Source: Pseudomonas yamanorum (GTDB lineage Bacteria > Pseudomonadota > Gammaproteobacteria > Pseudomonadales > Pseudomonadaceae). Taken from it: a stretch of DNA of 64,000 nt. Where the stretch lies: positions 6,882,001 to 6,946,000 of the forward strand of contig NZ_LT629793.1 in assembly GCF_900105735.1 (NCBI RefSeq), written 5' to 3'. Positions 44,356 to 52,766 of this stretch are shown here, one piece after another. A program made the position numbers and the translations under genes. The number at the start of each line of letters is the position of its first letter. Position 1 is the stretch's first letter. The notes beneath the pieces were generated by a model that saw only the letters and a list, made by a program, of their open reading frames with translations, ran no database searches and was not told where the DNA came from.

Positions 44356-46095
44356 ATGTGGCTTTTGGTTCTCGCGTATCTGGGCGGCGTGCTGACGATT
44401 GTCAGCCCGTGCATCCTGCCGGTTCTGCCTTTTGTCTTCGCTCGCACCGGGCAGCCGTTTTTGCGCAGTGGCTTGCCGCTGCTGCTGGGGATGGCGATGA
44501 CGTTCGCCCTGGTCGCCTCGCTCGCGGCGGTGGGCGGCGGTTGGGTGGTGCAAGTCAATCAGTACGGTCGCTGGCTCGCGTTGCTGTTTGTTGCGCTATT
44601 CGGGCTGACCTTGCTCCTGCCCAGTCTGTCCGAACGCCTGACCCGGCCACTGGTGGCGGCGGGCAGTCGCCTGTCGGAAGCCGCCGGGGCCGATTCGCGG
44701 CCCCGGCCGGGCGCTTCATTCCTGATCGGCGTGGCCACCGGGCTGCTGTGGGCTCCGTGCGCCGGGCCTATCCTGGGGTTGGTGCTGACGGGCGCCGCGC
44801 TGCAAGGCGCCAGTATCGGCACTACCTTGCTCTTGCTGGCCTACGCGGCAGGCGCTGCCACCTCCCTGGCCTTGGCGTTGCTGGTCGGCGGTAAAGTCTT
44901 TGGCTTCATGAAGCGTTCCCTGGGCGCCGGTGAATGGCTGCGCCGTGGCCTGGGTGCATTGATGCTGGCGGGTGTGGCGGCAATTGCCCTGGGCCTGGAC
45001 ACCGGCATCCTGGCACGCTTGTCGACGGCCTCGACCGGTGGCCTGGAACAAAGTCTGGTGGAAAAACTCAGCGCCAAGCCTGAACAGAAGAGCGGGGCGA
45101 TGATGGCTGCCAACCACAGCGACACGTTGCCGGTGGAAGGCCAGTTGCCGGCGCTGGACGGCGCTGTGCAATGGCTCAACTCCGAACCCCTGACCGCCGA
45201 GGCGTTGAAGGGCAAGGTGGTGTTGGTGGATTTCTGGACCTACTCCTGCATCAACTGCCTGCGCACCTTGCCGTACGTGAAGGCCTGGGCCGAGAAGTAC
45301 CGCGACCAGGGCCTGGTGGTGATCGGTGTGCACGCTCCGGAATTCGCCTTCGAGCGCGACGTGAACAACGTTACCAAGGCCATGAAGGACTTGGGCATCA
45401 CCTACCCGGTGGCCATCGATAACAACTACAAGATCTGGCGCGCGTTCAATAACCAGTACTGGCCGGCGCATTACTTCGCCGACGCCAAGGGCCAGATTCG
45501 CTATCACCACTTTGGCGAGGGTGACTACGCCGAGTCCGAACGGGTGATCCAGCAACTGCTGCGTGAGGCGGGCGCTACCAAGGTGGCGGGCGGCTTGATC
45601 GAAGCGGACGCCAAGGGCATCCAGGCCGCACCGGACATGAACGAAGTGCAGTCGCCGGAAACCTACCTGGGCTTCCAGCGTGCCGAGAATTTTGTCTCCA
45701 CGGGCACGTTGGCTACCGACAAGGTCGCCAACTACCCGGTAGCCGGTAATCTCGCGCTGAATAACTGGACCCTGGAAGGCCAATGGAACGTGGGCGGCCA
45801 GCAAGCCACCCTCGCGGCGGCCCACGGCAAGATCGTCTACCGCTTCCATGCCCGTGACCTGCATCTGGTGCTGGGGCCTGGCGCCGACGGCAAGCCGGTG
45901 CGCTTCAAAGTGACGATTGACGGCCAGGCGCCGGGGGATGCCCACGGCACCGACGTTGCTCCGGATGGCAGTGGCACGGTGACTGAGCAGCGCTTGTACC
46001 AGCTTGTTCGCCAGCCGGGCGCGGTCAAGGACCGGACCTTCACCATCGAGTTTCTAGACCCGCAAGTGGCGGCCTACGCCTTCACCTTCGGCTAA
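44356..46095 (+). CDS. DipZ/DsbD-like thiol-disulfide transporter with thioredoxin domain
   Basis: This is a 579-residue inner-membrane protein. Residues 1-220 are a CcdA-type membrane domain with the redox Cys pair in VSPCILPVLPF and WAPCAGP. Residues about 255-410 are a TlpA/AhpC-like thioredoxin domain with active site CINC (WTYSCINCLRTLPY). The last 150 residues are a beta-rich domain (GQWNVGGQQATLAA) seen in DipZ proteins. It would carry electrons from cytoplasmic thioredoxin to the periplasmic MsrA and MsrB encoded on either side. ATG 44356 has AAGGG 8 bp upstream and lies 29 bp after msrB. Confidence 0.9.
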   Translation: MWLLVLAYLGGVLTIVSPCILPVLPFVFARTGQPFLRSGLPLLLGMAMTFALVASLAAVGGGWVVQVNQYGRWLALLFVALFGLTLLLPSLSERLTRPLVAAGSRLSEAAGADSRPRPGASFLIGVATGLLWAPCAGPILGLVLTGAALQGASIGTTLLLLAYAAGAATSLALALLVGGKVFGFMKRSLGAGEWLRRGLGALMLAGVAAIALGLDTGILARLSTASTGGLEQSLVEKLSAKPEQKSGAMMAANHSDTLPVEGQLPALDGAVQWLNSEPLTAEALKGKVVLVDFWTYSCINCLRTLPYVKAWAEKYRDQGLVVIGVHAPEFAFERDVNNVTKAMKDLGITYPVAIDNNYKIWRAFNNQYWPAHYFADAKGQIRYHHFGEGDYAESERVIQQLLREAGATKVAGGLIEADAKGIQAAPDMNEVQSPETYLGFQRAENFVSTGTLATDKVANYPVAGNLALNNWTLEGQWNVGGQQATLAAAHGKIVYRFHARDLHLVLGPGADGKPVRFKVTIDGQAPGDAHGTDVAPDGSGTVTEQRLYQLVRQPGAVKDRTFTIEFLDPQVAAYAFTFG

Positions 46096-46131
46096 CTCAT
46101 GGCGAAATTTTGCATGGTTAACCCGATCAAT

Positions 46132-46231
46132 GTGGGAGCTGGCTTGTCGGGTCGCCGCATCGCTGCGATGGCGGTGGTGGATTCAACATCGCTATCGCAG
46201 CGATGCGGCGACCCGACAAGCCAGCTCCCAC
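46132..46231. repeat. 38-bp perfect inverted repeat (REP family)
   Basis: The arms 46132-46169 and 46194-46231 are exactly complementary over 38 bases with a 24-nt loop. They begin with the REP core GTGGGAGCTGGCTTG and continue GTCGCCGCATCG. It lies inside the msr operon between the thiol transporter and msrA, so it may reduce msrA readthrough. Confidence 0.9.
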
Positions 46232-46270
46232 CGTTGACCGCGTTTATTCTGATGTTTCGGAGTGACTGAG

Positions 46271-46966
46271 ATGAAACTGTTTAAGTACTTACCCGCCCTG
46301 GCGTTCGCCGCCTTTGTCGGCCACAGCTCGGCGTTCTCTTTCGGCCCGTCCGACGACGCGGTGGTGATTGCGCCGCCGGCCATGGACCTGCCGGCAGACT
46401 CGAACAACCTGCAAACCGCCGTGTTCGCTGGCGGCTGCTTTTGGGGCGTGCAGGGCGTGTTCCAGCATGTGCTAGGGGTGAAAAATGCGGTCTCCGGCTA
46501 TGACGGCGGCGCGGCCAGCACCGCCCAATACGACAGCGTCAGCGGCGGCGATACCGGCCACGCCGAATCCGTCGCCGTGACCTACGACCCGGGCAAGGTC
46601 AGCTACGGCAAACTGCTGCAGATCTACTTCTCGGTGGCCCACAACCCCACGGAACTCAACCGCCAGGGCCCGGACAGCGGCACGCAGTACCGCTCGGCGA
46701 TCTTTGCCCAGAATGCCGAACAGCAAAAAGTCGCCCAGGCCTACATCGCCCAACTCGACGCCGCCAAGGCCTTCGACAAGCCGATCGTGACCCAAATCGA
46801 AATGGGCAAGGCCTTCTACCCGGCGGAGTCCTATCACCAGGACTTCCTGACGGAAAACCCGTCCTATCCGTACATCGTGATCAACGACCTGCCGAAGGTG
46901 GCCCAGCTGAAAAAACTGTTCCCTGAGCAGTACCGCGCAGAACCGGTGCTGGTGAAAAACCAGTAG
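46271..46966 (+). CDS. msrA: Periplasmic peptide methionine-S-sulfoxide reductase MsrA
   Basis: This 231-residue MsrA reduces methionine-S-sulfoxide. A signal peptide (LFKYLPALAFAAFVGHSSA) precedes the catalytic motif GGCFWG with Cys56. GYDGG, GHAESV, YHQDFL and the C-terminal YIVINDLPKV segments are family features. ATG 46271 has GGAG 8 bp upstream; GTG 46262 is in frame but less likely. Together with the exported MsrB it covers both sulfoxide stereoisomers in the periplasm. Confidence 0.94.
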   Translation: MKLFKYLPALAFAAFVGHSSAFSFGPSDDAVVIAPPAMDLPADSNNLQTAVFAGGCFWGVQGVFQHVLGVKNAVSGYDGGAASTAQYDSVSGGDTGHAESVAVTYDPGKVSYGKLLQIYFSVAHNPTELNRQGPDSGTQYRSAIFAQNAEQQKVAQAYIAQLDAAKAFDKPIVTQIEMGKAFYPAESYHQDFLTENPSYPYIVINDLPKVAQLKKLFPEQYRAEPVLVKNQ

Positions 46967-46970
46967 ACAT

Positions 46971-47402
46971 TCAGCCCTTGGCTTTCGCCAGGTAAGGCGC
47001 CAGGCGCCGGCCCATTTCCTCACCCAGGGCTTGCAGCCCGCTCAAGGGGCGGATCATCACTTCAAACTCGATGATCTGCCCTTGTTCGTTAAAGCGAATC
47101 AGGTCGATGCCCTTGAGCTGCTTGTCACCCACGCGTGCGCTGAATTCCAGCACCACGCTTTGACCATCGGCGGTGGCCAGCTCACGGTGGTAGGTGAAGT
47201 CTTCAAAGACGTTGAACACGGTGTTGAGGATCATCGACACCACGGGCGCGCCGGGGTAGGGCGTGTGGGCCATGGGCGAGCGGAAGACTGCGTCGGGGGC
47301 CAGCAATTCGGGGAGGGCCTTGAGGTCACCGGCAACGAGCATGGCGTGCCAGCGCTTGAGGCTGTGGGCGGCCTCGGGAGATAGGTTCAGTTGTTCGGAC
47401 AT
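46971..47402 (-). CDS. NTF2-like (SnoaL-type) protein
   Basis: This is a 143-residue protein with the NTF2/SnoaL cone fold: an N-terminal helical part (LKRWHAMLVAGDLKALPELLAPDAVFRSPM), a middle GAPVVSMIL-VFEDFTYHREL segment and a strand pattern IDLIRFNEQGQIIEFEVMIRPL. Family members are either small enzymes or ligand binders; no catalytic residue can be assigned. ATG 47402 has AGGTG 6 bp upstream; GTG 47411 is alternative. It is convergent with msrA, with 4 bp between stops. Confidence 0.75.
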   Translation of the reverse strand: MSEQLNLSPEAAHSLKRWHAMLVAGDLKALPELLAPDAVFRSPMAHTPYPGAPVVSMILNTVFNVFEDFTYHRELATADGQSVVLEFSARVGDKQLKGIDLIRFNEQGQIIEFEVMIRPLSGLQALGEEMGRRLAPYLAKAKG

Positions 47403-47525
47403 GGTGGGCACCTGTTCTTATGATGGGCGGGGCGTTGCACCCCACCAACATAAGAGCGGCACCAGGGCCGGATCAATGATCCGAAATGACAGTTACATGA
47501 TTGAGCCGCACATCACAGCCGTCAC

Positions 47526-47611
47526 GATCGTTCCTGCGCTCTGCGTCCGCTTTTGAAGGCGTGACGCGGAGCGTCAACGGATTCATTCCCACGCGGAGCG
47601 TGGGAACGATC
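47526..47611. repeat. Intergenic palindromic repeat, GATCGTTCC type (copy 2)
   Basis: GATCGTTCCTGCGCT and AGCGTGGGAACGATC form the outer arms with one mismatch, and inner GACGCGGAGCGTC hairpins match the copy at 2967-3083. It ends 4 bp before the stop of the alpha-E gene, again at a gene 3' end. Confidence 0.8.
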
Positions 47612-47614
47612 ACA

Positions 47615-48565
47615 TCAGACGACTTCAAGGTAGGAGCTATGAATCGCCCGCGCCAACTCCCGCACGGTATCGATAAATTCCGTCAGCCGGCTGTGGAGTC
47701 CGTCTTCCAGAATTTCATCAATCCCGGTATACCGCAGCCGCGCCTCAAACTCCGCCGCCAAACGCTGGGCCGTACGCCCATAGCTCCCCGGCAGGTCCGC
47801 GAGGATATGGCTCAACTCTTCAATACACGCATGCAACGAGCGTGGTACATCGCTGCGCAACAGCAACAATTCCGACACCGACCGCGCGTTCAACGCATTC
47901 GGGTACAGCTCGGTATACGCCTCAAACGAAGACAGCGCCCGTAGCAACGCACTCCACTGGTAATACCCGCGTGCCGAAAGGTCGCTGACTTCCTCAGACT
48001 CTTCCCCAAACATCTCATACCGCGCGTCCAGCAACCGCAAGGTGTTATCCGCCCGCTCGACAAAGGTGCCGAGCCGAATAAACCGATAGGCGTCGTTGCG
48101 CATGATTGTCCCGGATGTCGCCCCGCGGAACAGGTGCGAACGCTGCTTCACCCAGTCGCAAAAATGGCTGATGCCGTGGCGGGCCAAGCCGCCGGCCGCA
48201 ATGCTGCGCATCTCGAGCCAGGTGGCATTGAGGTTTTCCCACATGTCGGCGGTGATCCGCCCACGTACCGCGTGGGCGTTACCCCGCGCAGCCCGCAGGC
48301 AGTTGTAGATGCTCGCCGGGTTTTCCTCGTCGAGGGCGAAGAAATGCAACATGCGCTCGGCGTCCAACTGCTTATGGCGCTCGAGGTAGCTTTCCAGGGT
48401 GCCGCTGCTGAGCAGCGACATGGCCAGCTCGTCGAGCCCGTCACTGCGCCCGGCCTGGGGCATCAACGACAGCGAATAACTGACTTCGAGCATGCGTGCC
48501 AGGTTCTCGGCACGCTCCAGGTAACGGGACATCCAATACAGATCTGCGGCGGTTCTACTCAGCAT
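47615..48565 (-). CDS. Alpha-E domain protein
   Basis: This 316-residue, mostly helical protein begins LSRTAADLYWMSRYLERAENLARMLE, the standard opening of the alpha-E (DUF403) family. No catalytic function is established. The family is nearly always encoded beside a circularly permuted ATP-grasp enzyme, as here (2 bp between genes), and both are thought to belong to an uncharacterised peptide or amide ligation pathway with a transglutaminase-like partner. That partner is not seen next to this pair. Confidence 0.88.
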   Translation of the reverse strand: MLSRTAADLYWMSRYLERAENLARMLEVSYSLSLMPQAGRSDGLDELAMSLLSSGTLESYLERHKQLDAERMLHFFALDEENPASIYNCLRAARGNAHAVRGRITADMWENLNATWLEMRSIAAGGLARHGISHFCDWVKQRSHLFRGATSGTIMRNDAYRFIRLGTFVERADNTLRLLDARYEMFGEESEEVSDLSARGYYQWSALLRALSSFEAYTELYPNALNARSVSELLLLRSDVPRSLHACIEELSHILADLPGSYGRTAQRLAAEFEARLRYTGIDEILEDGLHSRLTEFIDTVRELARAIHSSYLEVV

Positions 48566-48567
48566 AT

Positions 48568-49977
48568 TCAGCCCTCCACCACCCAGGTGTCCTTGGTTCC
48601 GCCGCCTTGCGACGAGTTGACGATCAATGAGCCTTCGCGCAGTGCCACGCGGGTCAAGCCTCCGGGCACCAGGCGGGTTTCCTTGCCCGAGAGCACGAAG
48701 GGCCGCAGGTCGATATGTCGTGGCGCGATGCCGTTTTCGACAAAGGTCGGGCAGGTGGACAAGCTCAGGGTCGGTTGGGCGATGTAGGCGTGGGGTCGGG
48801 CCTTGATGCGTTGCCGGAAGTCTTCGATCTCGGCGGCGGTAGAAGCGGGGCCCACCAGCATGCCGTAACCGCCGGAGCCCTGGGTTTCCTTGACCACCAG
48901 TTCCGGCAGGTGGGCGAGCACGTGGGACAGTTCATCCGGTTTGCGGCACTGGAAGGTCGGCACGTTTTGCAGGATCGGCTCTTCATCCAGGTAGAAGCGA
49001 ATCATTTCCGGCACATAGGGGTAGATCGACTTGTCATCCGCCACGCCGGTGCCGATGGCATTCGCCAGCACCACATTGCCCGCGCAGTAGGCCGCAACCA
49101 GGCCGGGCACGCCGAGCATCGAGTCGGGGTTGAAGGCTTGCGGGTCGAGGAACGCGTCGTCGATACGGCGGTAGATCACATCAACGGCCTTCGGGCCATC
49201 GGTGGTGCGCATGAATACCTTGAGGTCGTGCACGAACAGGTCCGCGCCTTCCACCAGCTCCACGCCCATTTCCCGGGCCAGGAACGCATGTTCAAAAAAC
49301 GCGCTGTTAAAGCGGCCCGGCGTCAGCACTACCACGTTGGGGTTGTCCAGGCGGCTGGAGCTTTTCAGGGTCTTGAGCAGCAGGTTGGGGTAGTGGTCCA
49401 CCGGGGCGATGCGTTGCTTGGCGAACACCTCCGGGAACAGGCGCATCATCATCTTGCGGTCTTCGAGCATGTAGCTCACGCCGCTGGGAGTGCGCAGGTT
49501 GTCTTCGAGCACGTAGTAGGTGCCGTCGCCATCGCGCACCAGGTCGACCCCGGAGATGTGCGAGTAGATATCGCGGTGCAGGTCGAGGCCAACCATGGCT
49601 TTCTGGTAACCCTCGTTTCCGAGGACTTGCTCGGCGGGGATGATCCCGGCCTTGATGATGCGCTGGTCGTGGTAGATGTCGGCGAGGAACATGTTCAGCG
49701 CATTCACCCGCTGGATACAGCCGCGTTCGATGACGCTCCACTCACTGGCAGGGATGCTGCGGGGAATGATATCGAAGGGGATCAGGCGCTCGGTGTCCTG
49801 CTCGTCGCCATACAGGGTGAAGGTGATCCCGGCGCGGTGAAACAGCAGATCGGCTTCACGGCGGCGCTGGGCCAGCAGTTCTGGCGGCGTATTGGCCAGC
49901 CAGCGGGAGAATTCCTGATAGTGCGCACGGCAAACGCCTTGTGCGTCATTCATTTCATCAAAGAAAGATCGAGCCAT
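48568..49977 (-). CDS. Circularly permuted ATP-grasp family protein
   Basis: This is a 469-residue predicted carboxylate-amine ligase. RSFFDEMNDAQGVCRAHYQEF at the start, VLEDNLRTPSGVSYMLEDR, and a C-terminal VVKETQGSGGYGMLVG with PRHIDLRPFVLSG are signatures of the CP_ATPgrasp_1/2 families; Glu and Asn in EDN bind Mg-ATP. ATG 49977 is supported by AAGG 8 bp upstream and the usual family length of about 470; the longer frame adds 80 unlike residues. It is the first gene of the pair with the alpha-E protein. Confidence 0.88.
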   Translation of the reverse strand: MARSFFDEMNDAQGVCRAHYQEFSRWLANTPPELLAQRRREADLLFHRAGITFTLYGDEQDTERLIPFDIIPRSIPASEWSVIERGCIQRVNALNMFLADIYHDQRIIKAGIIPAEQVLGNEGYQKAMVGLDLHRDIYSHISGVDLVRDGDGTYYVLEDNLRTPSGVSYMLEDRKMMMRLFPEVFAKQRIAPVDHYPNLLLKTLKSSSRLDNPNVVVLTPGRFNSAFFEHAFLAREMGVELVEGADLFVHDLKVFMRTTDGPKAVDVIYRRIDDAFLDPQAFNPDSMLGVPGLVAAYCAGNVVLANAIGTGVADDKSIYPYVPEMIRFYLDEEPILQNVPTFQCRKPDELSHVLAHLPELVVKETQGSGGYGMLVGPASTAAEIEDFRQRIKARPHAYIAQPTLSLSTCPTFVENGIAPRHIDLRPFVLSGKETRLVPGGLTRVALREGSLIVNSSQGGGTKDTWVVEG

Positions 49978-50376
49978 TCCAATTACCTTGTCAGTGCCGG
50001 GACTAACTGCGCTTTGGCACTGCCGCTTTAGAAAACGCATTTTTTTATGAGCCCGTGGCTGATGGTGCCAGCAGGCCTGGTCCTTACTTTCTTTTGGGGT
50101 GGGCTCTGGGTCGAGAGGTAACGATTGCTCCTGTATCCGGGCAGATGAATGGATAAAGCAATGCCTGTGCCGAAACCCCTGTAGGAGCGAGCTTGCTCGC
50201 GAAAAACCTGAGAACACCCCGTTCAGTCAGGATGCCAGCGGTATCGTTGACGCCCTTCGCGAGCAAGCTCGCTCCTACAGGGGGCGGGGCGTGCTCCAAT
50301 TTGGCGCATTAACAAACTTGAACTTCGCGCCGGCCTGATTCTTCTAAAGGGTCCCAGTCCAGCACGGAGCACGGAT
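49978..50376. other. 399-bp gap between divergent genes
   Basis: This region contains the 28-bp palindrome at 50176-50283 and presumably the two divergent promoters. GGAG at 50366 is the ribosome site for the next gene. I saw no further ORF, RNA gene or clear operator. Confidence 0.5.
50176..50283. repeat. 28-bp perfect inverted repeat (GTAGGAGCGAGC REP variant)
   Basis: The arms 50176-50203 and 50256-50283 match exactly over 28 bases (core TGTAGGAGCGAGCTTGCTCG), with a 52-nt centre. It is the GTAGGAGC variant of the REP family. Confidence 0.9.
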
Positions 50377-50922
50377 GTGCCCAGAATCATTTCACCCGAC
50401 ACCCCGGAATCGAGCCTGACCGACCACAGCGAACACAACGCGAAGATTTTCGGCTCACCCAAGGACCGTCTCGATTTCTACCGGCGCGAGATCCAGTACG
50501 AAACCAGCATCCTGGCCAACCGTACCGACGCCTACCTTACGGCGCAGTCGTTCCTGGTGATCGCCTTCGTTTCCGGCATGGGCAACCTCAATCCGGAATG
50601 GGGCAAGCTGTTCACCCTGGTGGTGCCGGTATTCCTGGCCCTGCTGGGCATCCTCAGTTCCCTCAACGCCTGGCCGGGCATTCGGGCGGCCTACGACATC
50701 ATCGATCACTGGCACTACAAGCAGAGCGAACTGCTGCGCAGCGAGCCGGTGATGGGCATGGCCTATGACGAGTCGCCTCTGTTTTCCGAGATGGAGTCGT
50801 CCCACAAGGGCTATCGCAAGTCGCTGTTGTTTTCGATGCGCGCGCCGTGGCTGTTCATGGTGTTCTGGGTAATCCTGGGGGCCTATGCGTTCTATATCCA
50901 GGTGGACAATCCCGGCTCATAA
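50377..50922 (+). CDS. Small inner-membrane protein of unknown function
   Basis: This 181-residue protein has a soluble N-terminus (about 35 residues). FYRREIQYETSILANRTDAYLT precedes two close hydrophobic helices (AQSFLVIAFVSGM and FTLVVPVFLALLGILSSL). After a soluble stretch with HWHYKQSELL there is a third helix near the C-terminus (WLFMVFWVILGAYAFYI). The start is GTG 50377 with GGAG 7 bp upstream. I do not recognise a firm family; the layout resembles RipA-like or SLATT-like small membrane proteins, but this is tentative. It may be cotranscribed with the two small genes that follow. Confidence 0.7.
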   Translation: MPRIISPDTPESSLTDHSEHNAKIFGSPKDRLDFYRREIQYETSILANRTDAYLTAQSFLVIAFVSGMGNLNPEWGKLFTLVVPVFLALLGILSSLNAWPGIRAAYDIIDHWHYKQSELLRSEPVMGMAYDESPLFSEMESSHKGYRKSLLFSMRAPWLFMVFWVILGAYAFYIQVDNPGS

Positions 50923-50994
50923 GCAATTGGAACTTCACCCACCCGCACAGGACCTTACCTTTACGCAGTCTGCGTTTTCCAACAGAGGTGAGCC

Positions 50995-51207
50995 ATGAGC
51001 ACAGACAACGACCCGCAAACCAGCAACCGCAACGATCCTGCCATCGACCGCGGCGAACCGGCGCCAGGCACCGCGGCCGACGCACCGAAAGACCCGAAGC
51101 CTGCCAGCGACCCAACGGCCAAGGAAAACGACTACAGTCCTGACTTCAAGCCCGAGCGCGAGCCCAAGCCTGAAACCGATGCCGATATCGATACCCAAGG
51201 CGGTTAG
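50995..51207 (+). CDS. Small disordered Pro/Asp/Lys-rich protein
   Basis: This 70-residue hydrophilic protein is rich in Asp, Pro, Lys, Glu and Thr (GEPAPGTAADAPKDPKPASD), with no hydrophobic core. It is therefore predicted to be intrinsically disordered. GAGGTG precedes ATG 50995 at 6 bp. Function is unknown. The next gene starts 11 bp later and encodes another short acidic protein, so the two probably form an operon. Confidence 0.6.
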   Translation: MSTDNDPQTSNRNDPAIDRGEPAPGTAADAPKDPKPASDPTAKENDYSPDFKPEREPKPETDADIDTQGG

Positions 51208-51218
51208 AGGAGACGGTC

Positions 51219-51359
51219 ATGTCAGTTGAAATTGATGAAGACGATGAACTCAATGACCCGGGCAACGAAGACCCGGGTTCATTGATGGATGATGCCGAAG
51301 TACCGCTTAACGACCTGGATGATGCCGCCGACGTCGGCAATATCGAAAACCAGGAGTAG
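51219..51359 (+). CDS. 46-residue highly acidic protein
   Basis: This short gene encodes 46 residues (SVEIDEDDELNDPGNEDPG, then SLMDDAEVPLNDLDDAADVG) and ends NIENQE. About 40 percent of residues are Asp or Glu and I count no Lys or Arg. GAGGAG lies 6 bp before the ATG, a strong site. It follows the 70-residue protein by 11 bp and converges with the antiporter, whose stop is 3 bp away. It may be a chaperone-like or metal-buffering mini-protein; there is no direct evidence for function. Confidence 0.6.
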   Translation: MSVEIDEDDELNDPGNEDPGSLMDDAEVPLNDLDDAADVGNIENQE

Positions 51360-51362
51360 ACG

Positions 51363-52709
51363 TCATTGTTGTGCCTGGGCACGTCGTTCATACCACACCA
51401 GCATCGGCTGCGTGCTGAGACCATGAACGACGATGCTCAGGGCAATGACTGACAGCGTCAGGTTCACCGCCACCGCGCTACTGGTTCCCACCAGCCCGTG
51501 GTTGATGGCGTAGAACAGGTAGTAGATGCTGCCGATCCCGCGAATCCCGAACCAGCCCACCAATCCGCGCTGATGGCCATTGAGCAAGGTGCCCCAGGGT
51601 ATCGACAGCACGCTGAGGGGCCGGATCACGCAAAACAGCAACGCGCCCACCGCCAGTGCCCGCCAGTCCCAATGGCTGACCAGTACCACCCCCAGCAGGG
51701 TCACTAGAAACACTTCCATCGAACGCTCCACCAGGCCGCCGAAGGCGAGCATATCGCCCATCATCACCCCAGCGGCGATCTGCGTGTCTTGCAGTTGCCC
51801 GACGTCTCCATGCAACGCATGCTCCGGCTCCACTTCCATGTGGCCAACCACGGGCTGGGCGAGATGCTCGGCGGGGGTTTGTGAATTGCCGGTGGACTTG
51901 AACTCGGCCTGGCGCAGCCCGAGGCCGGCGGCGAATACCGACAGAAAGCCGTAGCCGCCGATGGCTTCAGCCACCACGTAGGCCAGGGCGATCAGGGCCA
52001 GCGTCAGGTAATCATTGGGTGACAGTGTGCTGTCGGCATTGGTAATGCGCATTTTCAGGGTGATACGACCGATGCCCCGGCCCATCCAATACCCTACCAG
52101 CAGCCCGGCAGGTACGGCCCAGAGCAGGTTTTTCAGGACCCAGCCGCCAAGCCAGTCACCGTCGAAGCCGCCGTGCTGCATGAAGATCAGCGCAAAGATC
52201 ACGAAAGGGAAGGCCGTACCGTCGTTCAGTCCGGCCTCGCCTGAGAGGCCGAAGCGCAGCGAGTCATAGTCCTGAGCGTTATTCACCTGGACCAGGCCTG
52301 CAAGCACTGGGTCGGTGGGCGCCAGAATCGCCCCCACCAACAGCGAAACGCCCCACGACAACCCCAGCAGCCAATGCAGCGCCAGGCATGTGCCGAGGAT
52401 GGTCAAGAGCATCACGGGCCCGGCCATCCCAAACGCAATGCGCCAGGTTCGGTGCTTGAGGGGCAGGCGCAATTTCAGCCCGCTGACAAACAGCGAAAAC
52501 AGCACCGCGACTTCCGTCAGGTGTTCCATCCAACGGGCGGAGCCCTTGATGTCCAGGTGCAGCAAGTCCATGCCCAACGGGCCGATGCAGATACCCAGCA
52601 GCAGGCAAACAGCCGAGGTAGTGACCGGCATCCAGCGCAGGTAGGAGGAGGTGAGGGCCAGGATGAGCAACACTGCGCCGAGTACGGCCATCCATAAAAT
52701 AAAAGTCAT
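51363..52709 (-). CDS. CPA1-family Na+(K+)/H+ antiporter
   Basis: This 448-residue inner-membrane protein has about 12 hydrophobic segments. AILAPTDPVLAGLVQV and SGEAGLNDGTAFPFV carry the conserved Asp residues of the CPA1/NhaP ion-binding site (TDP and ND). It would exchange sodium or potassium for protons in pH and salt homeostasis. It lacks the long cytosolic tail of some NhaP proteins. It is downstream of no obvious partner and converges with the acidic mini-protein gene. Confidence 0.9.
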   Translation of the reverse strand: MTFILWMAVLGAVLLILALTSSYLRWMPVTTSAVCLLLGICIGPLGMDLLHLDIKGSARWMEHLTEVAVLFSLFVSGLKLRLPLKHRTWRIAFGMAGPVMLLTILGTCLALHWLLGLSWGVSLLVGAILAPTDPVLAGLVQVNNAQDYDSLRFGLSGEAGLNDGTAFPFVIFALIFMQHGGFDGDWLGGWVLKNLLWAVPAGLLVGYWMGRGIGRITLKMRITNADSTLSPNDYLTLALIALAYVVAEAIGGYGFLSVFAAGLGLRQAEFKSTGNSQTPAEHLAQPVVGHMEVEPEHALHGDVGQLQDTQIAAGVMMGDMLAFGGLVERSMEVFLVTLLGVVLVSHWDWRALAVGALLFCVIRPLSVLSIPWGTLLNGHQRGLVGWFGIRGIGSIYYLFYAINHGLVGTSSAVAVNLTLSVIALSIVVHGLSTQPMLVWYERRAQAQQ

Positions 52710-52766
52710 CGAGCATGCACCAGGCCGTGGTCTATCCCGGTTTGAGGACCACCGCCTGGCACAGGT

